Shown one piece after another: positions 32,340 through 42,514 of a stretch of DNA of 64,000 nt. A model generated the notes under the pieces. That model did no database searches. It had not been told where the DNA came from and was given only the letters and a program-made list of their open reading frames with translations. Each line of letters opens with the position of its first letter. Positions within the stretch are counted from its first letter, which is position 1. Origin of the DNA: Azorinus chamasolen (taxonomy: Eukaryota; Mollusca; Bivalvia; Cardiida; Solecurtidae); the NCBI GenBank assembly GCA_963576725.1, contig OY755236.1, positions 72,923,311 through 72,987,310 of the forward strand, written 5' to 3'. Both the position numbers and the translations under genes were made by a program.

Positions 32340-33520
32340 TAATTATGTAATGTTTGCAACAACACATATGAAAATTGCAGGCGGGGGACAACTAAGTCAA
32401 AACGATTTTTGCTTCATTCCCTATTTTCAGATACAGATGCCTATACAACAAGTCAACGGTGTGTAAGGAAATTGGGATTGTATTGCCTTTCTCTAGTTAG
32501 TCCCACCCATAGTGCCCCATAGTATGGGGACCGGAATTTTCCACGTCGAAAATAGTTTTGTGAAGAAATAAACATTACATTGCTTTTCGTAGGTTTTGAC
32601 TCGCCCATAGTGTCACGGTGTTGGTGACCAACAAATTACGACCTTTGCCCCAGTCCCTAAAACTTTATATACATATGCCTATACAAAACGTCTACGGTTT
32701 TTGAGGAAATGGGGATTATATTGATTTTTATTGTGTGCCCCGGGATATGAAGAATAAAAACGTCCAAGTCCAAATTAATCTATGGTTCAGTCCCTACAAT
32801 TCTCAAATGCGTATGTCTATACACAACGTCAACATTATATTGCTTTTCTCCGGGTTTGGCCTCGCCCATAGTGCCCCGGGGGTGGGGAACCAACTAATTA
32901 CGATCTTTGCTCCAGACCCTAAAACGTTTTGAAATGTATTCCTATACAAACGTCTACGATTATTGAGCAAATGGGAATTATTTTGTTTTTCCCGCCTATA
33001 GTGCTCCGGCGTACGGGGAACCAAACAATTTACAAGTTCAAAATAGTTTCTGGTTCAACTTTCAAATACATATGTCTATACAAACAAAAACTCAACGTTT
33101 TTGAAAGAAATATGGATTCATCTTGATTCAAACTGATTGAAATGCATTCAATGATTCATCTATAGCAGCTAAATGCTTACGTTTTCAGTGCAATACACCA
33201 GTGACTAATGTTACTTTTAAGACATGGGTTCCGACATGGCTTCCTATGGTTTTGACCCCGACCCCATTATAATATAAATACCCTGGGGTCGCGTAAAAAT
33301 TGACGAAACAAAATGTTTTTCGCAAAGACACAAGATCATATCATATGTGACATATGTACACATCCAGTCATAACCCTGGGAGGAGTAGGAGGTACTAATT
33401 TGTGTCTCCAACTATCCATGTTCAAATGTTGACTGACCGACCGACCGACCGACTGACCCACCAACCAACCACTCACCTGACCAACAGACTGACCAACCGC
33501 CGGACAGGGTGATTACAGTT
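32340..33520 (+). mobile_element. H4 tandem-core element inserted in the gypsy relic
   Basis: Four to five diverged units of about 150-160 bp share CTCGCCCATAGTG(C/T)C(C/A)C, AACCAA(C/A)(T/A)AATTACGA and TATGCCTATACAA(A/C)(A/G)CGTC. After them comes a GACC/GACT microsatellite (about 33430-33500). It sits between the protease and the protease-RT linker. Confidence 0.7.
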
Positions 33521-33618
33521 CACCCCTCAAACAAGATTTGAAGGGGTATAATGATGTAGAGTTCCTGGTTTTCGAAGGGAAAAGACAAACTCTGCTTTGG
33601 TAAGAAACCGCTATCGCT

Positions 33619-34230
33619 ATGGGAGTAGTAGCATTTGAGAAAGAGAAGTATGTTAGCGTCATAGAAGGCGACGTCAGCACATATGAAGAAAAATATCCTA
33701 AATTGTTTGAGGGTGTTGGAAAATACGAACATTTCCAACTAAACGTTCCAATTGACAAGGAAATGTCGCCAGTGGCACAGTCAAGATGTATTCTTTACCG
33801 AGTGAGGGACCGAACGAATGGGTTTAACCTTTGGTGTGTGTGTTCAAAGTCAAACAGTGACGATGTTCACTTTGTGTATACATGCGGTGTCAAACGAGGC
33901 AGTGATTCGCGAAATACATCCCATACCTACGATAGAAGATGTGAAGCAGAAGCAGCGTGTTCAGCACACTTAATTTGCGACGGGGTACCATCAACACTTG
34001 ATGAAGACTCAAGGGAGATAACCACATTCAGCATTCACAGAGGCTTACATCGGTATAAACGTCGTATGTTTGGGATCAGTTGTGCTCTAGAGATGTACCA
34101 AAAGTAGTACAGCAGATTTTAAACGGGTGTTCTGGAATACACAATATTCATGATTATCTCATTGTGAATGGTGCTTGTGCAGATGAACATAATCAAACTG
34201 CACAATGTGTTAAAACTTCTGAATGAAAAG
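33619..34230 (+). pseudogene. Reverse transcriptase remnant (gypsy)
   Basis: The linker (FLVFEG..ETAIAMGVV) precedes RT. Palm blocks are readable in pieces with two frame changes: LDEDSREITTFSIHRG, RYKRRMFGISCALEMYQK. The position of the catalytic Y-x-D-D box reads IHDYLIV, so the paired Asp residues are not intact. Not functional. Confidence 0.8.
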
Positions 34231-34555
34231 GAACATATCTCTAATGAAAAAAAATGTCTATTAGGTATTACCATATTTATTATCATGGGGTACCTCTTGT
34301 CTGATCGTGGAGTAGGGCACGTTAAAAGTAAAGTCACCACAGTCCAGAATGCTCGCAAACCAGAATCCGCTGCATAGGTTATGAGTTGCTTATTAGGTTT
34401 TGTTACCTGCAGATTTAGGTTTATTCCAGAATTTGCTACTGTCTCGGGACCTTTGCGCGAACTGACGAAAATGAATGTTCCGTTCGTTAGGGGTGATGAG
34501 CAGAGAAAATCCTGTGAGAAGCCCAAAGGAACTCTTTTCCTCTACCAGTATGTTA

Positions 34556-34737
34556 GGTTATTATAACATCGAGGCCGAGACACGGGTTATTGCTGACGCG
34601 AGTCCTGTTGGGCTATTGGCAGTACTAGTTCAGAAGCAAAAAGCGGAATTCCGCGTTATTTGCTATGCGAGCAAATGTTTAAGTGATGTAGAGCGCAGGT
34701 ATTCGCAAATTGGAAAGGCAGTGCAAGCTCTTGTCTA
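34556..34737 (+). pseudogene. RNase H remnant (gypsy)
   Basis: About 60 residues containing TRVIADASPVGLLAVLVQ (the D-A-S-x-x-G-x-G/A-A-V-L start of gypsy RNase H) and ICYASKCLSDVERRYSQIGK (the YSQIEKEALA-type block). It ends at a stop. Confidence 0.8.
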
Positions 34738-35879
34738 GACATGTGAACGAGTTCACACACACTTGTTAGAAACGATTTTCGAATTGCTAACAAACCACAA
34801 ACTATAGGAACTAGGATTGTTTTTGACGCAAACACTGATGTCTCCTCCACCACCACCTAGCGGGAAATGTTTCCATGTACAAACTTCTAGTTCCATAAAT
34901 CTGCAGACAATCATTGAACCGGAAGAGAAATAAGATATGCATAACCAGACATGGTGCTGATCAATCCTATGCAGTTTCGGGAATATCCAACCAAATGTGT
35001 GTAGATAGGCAAATTGAGTCATTCTGTAAACATTGCCAAGTTTGTCAATTAGTGTAACAAACAATAAAACCTGAGCCCATGGTAAGAAGTGATTTGCCAT
35101 TGGGTCCATTGCAAGATTTAGCTGCAGACCTTTTAGAACCTTTGGAGATTTCAATTTAGTAGTGGTAAATTTTCAAAGGTTTGATCGATGAAGTAATGAT
35201 GGAAGTAAAAAGGTCTGATAATGTTCAAATATCAAAACCAGTGGATGCGGCTGCAAATGGCTCCTCTGATTCAGACAGTGAAAGTATTGAGAAACACGAG
35301 ATATAAAGCAAGATAACCAATTTATAAGACGTATGTCAGACAGGGTCAGGAAAACGCCCAAGACATATGACAACTTTGTTATGAAATGAAATAGTGAGTG
35401 TTTAAACTTAGCTCGGGTTAGCCAGTGAAAGAAACCATAACAAGTATCAAAACTAATCTGTATGCGTTATTTTCATTCTGCATTATATGTGTTGTGTTAT
35501 TTGTTATAGTTGTTCTAGTCATTGACAGAGAAGGTAGATTTTAATCGTTTAGTTATACGTAGCAAGGTGCCATAGATGGAGACTGCAGGGAGTCTCAGAC
35601 ATTTAGGAACTTTCACATGGAACCGTTTCACAAGTGGTTAATGTGATTTTTGTTCTCAGCCTAACACTGAAACATCATTTAAAAACAAAGAAGGGATGCA
35701 GTATCACGATGTTGTAAATAACAACTGACCCTTATATTGAAATATTACCGAAAATTGATTAATCATGATCCGGACATGTCAGATTTGTTGATAATCGGGT
35801 TGAATCAATACATGCGGCAGAATTAGATACTGTATTAGTTTAATCCGAAGAATCCACAGTGGTGGTGAAAGAGGTCACA

Positions 35880-36116
35880 ACTTCCTTCATATAATGCATT
35901 TTCATGCATTTTCAAACAGTGTAAACGCAGATCAGATGACTCCTAAAGGGGCCATCTGAACTGGGTCTACTCTGTTTGCTTTTGACATGATAAATATCGG
36001 ATTCTAGTTTTGGTCAAAGCAAAAACTTGCCTTTAAAAAGTTTGAAATATATCAATTCAGCTAAACAATATTCATGATGTCATTATTTCTGACATGAATA
36101 CTGAACAGGTGAAGGA
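35880..36116. mobile_element. P1-family MITE, decayed ends
   Basis: CTTCCTTCATATAATGCATTTTC..GCAGATCAGATGACTCCTAAAGGGGCCATCTGAACTGGGTCTACTCTGTTTGC. A partial second copy of the right tail follows (36225-36300, CATGATGTCATTATTTCTTACATGAATACC). Confidence 0.7.
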
Positions 36117-36760
36117 TTTTCATGAAACATGAAAATAATGGTAACATGAATCAAGTAATATCTTCCTAAGCGAGGGATCATCACGTGTAAAAAAGAATTA
36201 TCTTCTTCCATTCTCGAGAAAACATTTTTTCCATGATGTCATTATTTCTTACATGAATACCGAATAGGTAAAGGTTTTTCATGAAAATAATGGTAACATG
36301 AATAAAGACAGTGATGTCTTCTTAAGCGAGGGATCATCACATGTGTACAAAAGAATTATCTTCTGCCATTCTCGAGAAAACGTTTTTTTCTTCATTTACT
36401 TTTCATAAGCATGGTCAATGCGTGGAACATTTTGAATTCAGATGAAACATTGGGTTACTCAGTATCTCTTCAGTATGTACATACCATCCATACCTTTTTT
36501 CTGACAATTTTGGAAAAAATATATGGTGATAATTGGGTAATTTTTCGTGCATAAAACTCGTTTTGGAGGGCATTTTAAATTTCTTTGCATTTCTTTAGTA
36601 TTTTAATCAAAACTCTGTTTCTATTTGGATTGTTTTTCCCAACATTTGAAAAATGTTACTTATTTTGAATCCTTTTAATGGACCTATTAGGTTCCAGAAA
36701 AGGACTGCTATCATGAAGTCACACAAAACATTCGCAAATTTAACTACAAGCTTCCATTAC

Positions 36761-36882
36761 CCAGGTTTGCCCTGCCTCTAATTCATAAGGAGTGATGATG
36801 ATGCGACCAGAACACTCTAGGTCACAAAGGGCTGCTTCAGGATCAGAGAGAAAGTTAAACTCAGCACATGGGGTCACCCTGC
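36761..36882 (-). CDS. Nucleoside hydrolase, alternative exon 4b
   Basis: 122 bp; acceptor TGATCAGCTACAG before 36882, donor GTAATG after 36761. It encodes 41 residues with the exon 3 G: (G)RVTPCAEFNFLSDPEAALCD..GRIIITPYELEAGQTW. It is clearly homologous to exon 4a (AEFNF.SDPEAA, ..W end), with the same phases (1 in, 0 out), 7 residues shorter. It keeps Glu and Asn of E-F-N but has Arg where the ribose-binding Asn is expected six positions before Glu. It is open, with good splice sites, so probably used. Confidence 0.88.
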
Positions 36883-36890
36883 CTGTAGCT

Positions 36891-37550
36891 GATCAGAGAG
36901 AAAGGTAACTCTTTGCTCCATGAATATTCATGTTAGAAACAAAGGCTGTATCAATATCAGTTAAGCTGATTTGTTATAATAGCATAATGGACAAGGGATT
37001 TTTTACTTCTGCAGAAACTGTAGTAATAGATAAATAGAAGAACCTGTCTTAAGCGGTCATTAACCTATTACCTCATATGCTATTTTAGATACAACCTCTT
37101 TGAATAAATTTACCGAAAAGGAGCATTAACTAGAGGAAAGGAACATTTTAGAATTTTACAGTTTGAAACCATTGTGATCCTATATTGTGATCCTATAGGA
37201 GCAAATGCTCTATTTATCACAACGGTTTGAAAAAGTGACTTCTACAGAGTCGTCAATATGAGGAAATGGGTGAAAGAGGTTTCAATTTATTTCTTTAAGA
37301 CAGGTTGAAAGTAATTGGAGCTTTATTTTACTTTCGTCTGCATTAAGAAACCACTTGCATTCTAAGACTCCAAAGCCCTATAAATGAATGATCACCTAAG
37401 ACAGGTTCTACTGTATGTTATTGCATAAGCAAACAGAGCAAATCATTATCAGGCTGCTCCTACATCTTAGTCTACCCTGTTTGTAAATGTGCCAAAAGGC
37501 GTATCCAGGGTTAAACTCAGCACATGGTGTCATCCCGCCGTTTGCTGAAG
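36891..37550 (-). pseudogene. Relic third copy of exon 4, split by a MITE at TTAA
   Basis: 36891-36904 (GATCAGAGAGAAAG) repeats 36841-36854 inside exon 4b. The continuation TTAAACTCAGCACATGGTGTCATCCCGCC is found only at 37511 onward, matching 36855-36882. Between them (36905-37514) is a TTAA-bordered MITE composite. The relic covers only the 5' half of the exon (in sense M-TPCAEFN) and cannot be used. Confidence 0.75.
36905..37514. mobile_element. Composite of nested MITEs in the exon relic
   Basis: The outer P1 ends are GTAACTCTTTGCTCCATGAATATTCATG (36905) and ..GCAAACAGAGCAAATCATTATCAGGCTGCTCC..GGCGTATCCAGGGTTAA (37514). Inside are a complete P2 copy (37060-37273) and Q-like remnants (37290-37420). 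Confidence 0.7.
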
Positions 37551-38083
37551 AACATTATATGTATAGTGTCCCTAAAGAAGGACACGGACCAACAGTGTAG
37601 TTCCTAATCAAATTGCTTCTAAAGAAACCCTCTGTTTAGTGTCTGCACACTTTGCTTCACATTTAAAATCTGGAGCTAAAAATCCACATAAAGCCTTCTC
37701 TATTAGAAGTATCCCTCCTATAAATGAAGAATAGATCTGTTTAATATGCATTGCATTTACTAGGTGAACACACTGATGTAGGTTATTCCTTTATTTGAAC
37801 AATGCTATACTTATGGAATAATGTAGATCCGATTGATTCTACAGTTTTTGCTTTGACAAAAACAATCCCTTGTTCATATACCCTTATAACATTTCATCTC
37901 ACAAAGATAGTCATTTCCAGGGAAAGTATTAACAACATTTAACACGCTTTTCAGCAACCGACATTAGCTTGGTTGTTATAGCAGCCACTTGAACACAGTT
38001 CCACATATGCAACAAACTTATTTGTCAAACACTAAGTGACGATACTTATTAGATTGATTCATTTCAGAAGATTCTAATGAGTA

Positions 38084-38331
38084 CAGTAAAACCTCTCCAA
38101 ACCGGACACTAAATGTAGTGTAAATATTGGTCTTAGAGACTGGTAGCAGTTTAATGCTTGTTGAACATGAGGAAAGCTCCTCAAGGACTTTTCCGTAATG
38201 TTAACTGAAAGTCATGCAGAAAGCTCCTCTAGAAGCTTTCTGCATGACTTTCACTCTGCATTAAGCAGCCACCTGTCTAAAAGTATCTAAATTTTCCTCT
38301 ACCAGAATTCCGGTTCAGAGGGATTTTACTG
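38084..38331. mobile_element. Q2 hairpin MITE
   Basis: TA-flanked CAGTAAAACCTCTCCAAACCGG with inverse CAGAGGGATTTTACTG. The right arm CATGCAGAAAGCTCCTCTAGAAGCTTTCTGCATG is intact and the left arm is decayed. Confidence 0.82.
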
Positions 38332-38423
38332 TAGTTCCATCGGTGGTTTTAATGGAAAAATGAAGAAACCATTGTTCCCTAATGGGTTTTTTTTATTGCA
38401 GAGTTGTAGATAAGGAGTATTCA

Positions 38424-38665
38424 CCCTTTATCTGGTGAATATTCATGTAAGAAATAACGACACCATGAATACTTATCAGCTGAATTGTTATAACGGTGCA
38501 TGAACACAGAATTTATACCTTGGCAGAAACTTAAATCCCATCTGTATGATCCCATAAGCAAACAGAGCATACCTTGATTAGATGACTCCCATAATAGCCA
38601 TACTGATCTGGGTCTACTTTGTTTTCCAAAGTGTGAAAAAGTACATATGAGGGAAACGCTTAATA
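38424..38665. mobile_element. P1 MITE, inverted
   Basis: CACCCTTTATCTGGTGAATATTCATGTAAGAAATAACGACACC..AAGCAAACAGAGCATACCTTGATTAGATGACTCC..GATCTGGGTCTAC. Confidence 0.7.
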
Positions 38666-39175
38666 GGAGATCCAGGTAAAATGTTTTCTCTATTTTTCCC
38701 CAAGCCTTATCTGGTTGAACTCATTAGAAACACACATAAAAGGGAATTTTAATGAGTACCGACAAGCTGCGATAAGCGACAAGCTGAGATATAAGAATTT
38801 ATGACAAATCAACACTTTTCTTATCAACAATTCTAGGGGTCTTTGTAATGAGAAAACAGCTAAGGCTATTATAAGTTCTAACATATGGTGATTGTAACTT
38901 CCAGTTGAAATTACTGTATGTTAAAACTCTGTTATGATCTGATATAGTTTGACTGCAAGAAATATTAACTCAATATCAGCAGCAAGAAATAATCTGAGTA
39001 AAAGCTGTTTGAAAAGGTAGCTCTATATCTAAAAAATCCGATTTCCTACTAGCAATGCATGTATATCATACTTTTATACAAATATTAAATCAATATTCAC
39101 AATGGTTATTTGTGTGGACATTGATTAAGTAAAGAATTAACAGCTATTACTAATATTATTTACATAAACAGTTAC

Positions 39176-39292
39176 CTTCTATATTTCCTCCCATGATAGT
39201 CACCGTCTTTAATTTCCTGCCAAAGTCTGGATCTAGTCTCAATGCTAGTGCTATATTGGTTAAAGGGGCTAGTGCAACAAGAGTTATTTCCC
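39176..39292 (-). CDS. Nucleoside hydrolase, exon 3
   Basis: 117 bp; acceptor GGTCTGTTTCAG before 39292, donor GTAACT after 39176. It encodes (G)EITLVALAPLTNIALALRLDPDFGRKLKTVTIMGGNIE. This is the family block E(I/V)TLVALGPLTN(I/L)A.A....P.......I..MGG (typical Gly replaced by Ala in VALAPLTN). Phase 1 in and out. Confidence 0.96.
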
Positions 39293-39614
39293 CTGAAACA
39301 GACCATTACATCATATGTACCATCACTGAAAGACAATCATGAGCAAAGTATGCGATTAGAAGCAAAATGTTGAAACAGGCGAGGTGTGCATGCACCCCTA
39401 CTCCTAAATGGCATTCAATGTATCATATCGATCTTGAACCCTGACAATGACCTACTGAGTCAAAATCCATATGTTCATCCATTCATCATAACAATTTCCC
39501 CTACTACATGTAAATATGAGGATTCTAAACAAATTATGAGTTGTTGATTGGAAACCATTTTGTATACAAACCAATGGCCTGTCTGATTGAACAGCAGATC
39601 AACAGATCACGCCT

Positions 39615-39854
39615 GCAAAGCAATGTTCGCGCATTTAGAAACAGATTAGACCCTGATCAGATGGCTCCTATAGGAGCCGTCTGAATACTCTGCTTTGTTT
39701 GCTCAGATCTGACTCTTATAATACATGTAGATCTGACTCTACAATTTCTGCCAATACGAAAATACCACGTGTACATATACCATTAAAAATTCTGCCAATA
39801 ATCATTCAAAATGTAATTAGTTTTTACATGAATATTTAACAAGGACAGGGTTAA
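39615..39854. mobile_element. P1-family MITE
   Basis: TTAGACCCTGATCAGATGGCTCCTATAGGAGCCGTCTGA hairpin with perfect apex, tail GTTTGCTCAGATCTGACTC, right end GGACAGGGTTAA. The left end is decayed. Confidence 0.72.
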
Positions 39855-40189
39855 AAAAGGAAGCATAACAATTGTATCTTGTTAAGTTATTGTGACTTAA
39901 TGTGTAATTATCTTTCATACACGTGGTACCTTTATGCAGGGCAAGATAATGACGAAAACTACTGAACAAGTCATCTATTGTAACTCTTTGCACAATAGTG
40001 GCAAATGTTTGATAAGCTATGCAAACAGTTTTGATCTAGATGAGATAACTCATTAGGTTCCAAACTGGTTGATACTGTCAGGAAACAAACTGGCACTTTG
40101 AGTGAATTTCTAAAGAAAACTTGAAGAAACAATTACTTTCAAATTCTGAAGAATTTGAATCCAAACCAAATACGATAGCTTGATGTTGG

Positions 40190-40760
40190 ATTTATGTCTA
40201 AGTACATGCATTAGCCATGCAGGAAACACCACGTAGAAAATACACAGCCGCCCGAACAGCACCACGATAAAAAAGTAAATGTACATGCAAATCAAAAGAC
40301 ACAAAAGACGCACAAGGACATAACACATAAACAAAAGGGGTGGGGTGGAAGTACCGCCTTGGAACGGTCAGTGACAATAGTCCGATTTAGAGGCGCCCAA
40401 CCTCACACTTATTCCATTCTAACTCTAAACGACAACAGTGTAAATAAATATATCCCGTCTCCGACTAATCTACAACAACCGTGACAAATTGCATGTAAAA
40501 CGAAAATATATTTAAGTGAATCAAACTGGATCGACCTATTGCTAGTGTAATCAATCATTGAACTGCAAACAGATTAACTGTAGAAACGTAATAAAAGGTA
40601 CGACAAAAACGAGATTCTGTTTCCGGATTTAAATGGTCGTACTCAAAGAGTATTAAGCATTTCCTGTCGGCATACATGAAAAGAGGTCAGCGTGATTGTC
40701 AACTGTAAAAGGGTTGACAACAAGACATCCAAAATGTTGTAGTACTATACACTTAACGGA
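40190..40760 (-). mobile_element. Penelope-like element, 3' end fragment (copy C)
   Basis: Sense minus. 40760-40665 encodes the C-terminus GCLVVNPFTVDNHADLFSC of the RT protein. 40665-40190 is the 3' region shared with the copies ending near 46300 and 55700 (blocks GTACCGCCTTGGAACGGTCAGTGAC and CCTCACACTTATTCCAT). A separate RT frame is absent, so it is a 5'-truncated insertion. Confidence 0.75.
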
Positions 40761-40779
40761 ACTTCTAACGCCAAAGGCA

Positions 40780-41130
40780 GTGGGATATTGTTTTGGGTTT
40801 GTCCGTCCGACTTTCCGTCCGTCCGTCAATCCGTTCGTCCGTCCTTTCGTCCTTCCGGTTTCCGTCCGATGCCATATCTCTGTAATGGATTGACAGAATT
40901 CAATATACATCGACATGAATATTTATCACTGGGGCATCATTCCCATGTATTACTTTTCCAGATCATTTGCGGCATTTAGGAGTTATTGCCCTTTTATACG
41001 CAAAAATGACACATTTTTTCGTCCGATGCCATATCTCTGTAACCGATTGATAGATTTCAATGAAACTAGACATGAATATTTGTCATCACTAGGGCATCGT
41101 TCCCATGTATTATTTTTCAGCGGCTAGCTG
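40780..41130 (+). mobile_element. H5 tandem-core element with GTCC microsatellite
   Basis: A (GTCC)n/(GTTC) microsatellite at 40801-40868 leads into two units of the 158-bp core (CCGATGCCATATCTCTGTAA..GACATGAATATTTGT..CATCGTTCCCATGTATTA..GCATTTAGGAGTTATTGCCC). It is immediately next to the Penelope fragment. Confidence 0.75.
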
Positions 41131-42514
41131 TCTATTTTCACTTTTGTTCTAGTTTTCCACCAATGAGAAACTGTTACATTTTAATTTGCATATGACCTAG
41201 TAGTAAACTGTATTTTCATTAGTGAATAACTTGACTGGCATACAACCTTTTTATATGCCTCTACACATTGCGAAACTATGTAAAATTCTGATATACAGTC
41301 TACTAACGTGTCGAATTTCCTGGGGTAATTATTACGATATTGCAGTTATTTCAAACACCATGTTTTATGATAATTAGCTGCTTCGGCCTCGCAAATTGAA
41401 TTCAATGCAATAATTAACATAATCACAACACATGTAAGGCACCATGTTACACAGACATGTTCTATAAACTTCTAAGAGTTCAGTCAAAACGCCATATAGT
41501 ACAGACAGTAATTATTTACGCAGATATTTAGCATGGGACCGAAGACTGTCGACTGTCGAAAGTTCTGTTCTTAAAATAGATTTTAAGACCTGGAAATTCC
41601 CATAAAATCAAAGTACTGATGTACTGATATTTATCACCTCATGGTAATGGTTGCTGAGCAATATTACCAGTTTGTCGAAACCTCTATTAAACTTTCAAAC
41701 CTTTACTATCATTTTGCTATCAATTAATACAACATTTGATCATAAGTCCACTTTTACGAACAGGTAGTTTGCCGAAACCACCATAATTCACAGGCAGTGC
41801 TATAGGAAATAAAGAAGAAGGGTTGTTTAGTATATTAGAGTAGTGGTATTAATAGTATTAATTACTATCCCCGACCAAAGCACCGAAACACTGGTTGTTT
41901 GCTCTCTTTGATATAAAGCTACTTACTGAAGGCTATTACTATGGCTCTATCACATGGGGCTTGGGCTCACAGAGTAGGTTATATTGTTTTAAAAATACAT
42001 GTAGATTCAGTTAATGATGTCATTAATGATGATGCACACAAGTCGATTAAAGCGTTGATCTAGGCTAAATAAATACAGTTCTTTATGGAATTATAGACTC
42101 TGCACAAACAAAAACTTTATGCTTTAAAGTGTATTCAATTTCTTATCTTCATATCAATACAAATGTAAGCGCTTTCATGTACATTTTATAAAATGTAAAC
42201 TAAAGAACTAACCTGAGATAGTTTTAAAACATTACTTTGACATCGTACATTTTAAAAGTGATTTCCTATACAAGCAACTTGAAATATATCAATAAACGCT
42301 TCTTCTACTCCCAATTCATTTTCATTGCATGCTTCTCTGCTAGTATAATAACATGCAGCCCTTCATAGATCTAGTTCTCTGTACTAGTAGAATCTCCAAA
42401 CATTGAAATGAATATTGCAGAGATTGTTTTGTACATTGTGTCAATATTTGAATGCCGCTGAATATCTTTTTAAAAGACATTTCTTGTTTCAGATAACTTT
42501 TATTCAATGTATTA
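41131..42514. other. Non-coding intron stretch, nothing recognised
   Basis: AT-rich hydrolase intron between exons 2 and 3. I see no exon with family similarity, no hairpin MITE and no retroelement block. Confidence 0.6.

Larger units (their letters stand above)
31480..35400 (+). mobile_element. Ty3/gypsy retrotransposon relic
   Basis: Order on the + strand: CCHC knuckle (31784-31832), aspartic protease (32008-32223), an inserted tandem-core element (about 32340-33520), the protease-RT linker and RT pieces (33536-34230), a post-RT segment, RNase H (about 34556-34737), an integrase zinc-binding remnant (to about 35050) and a short C-terminal piece (35180-35370). Most of the integrase core is missing. 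Stops, frame changes and a broken RT active box show it is dead. LTRs were not found. It lies in the hydrolase intron between exons 4a and 4b, on the opposite strand. Confidence 0.85.

Noticed and set aside
35400..35880. Right LTR of the gypsy relic
   Set aside because: No matching copy of this stretch was found upstream of the gag remnant, so an LTR could not be supported.
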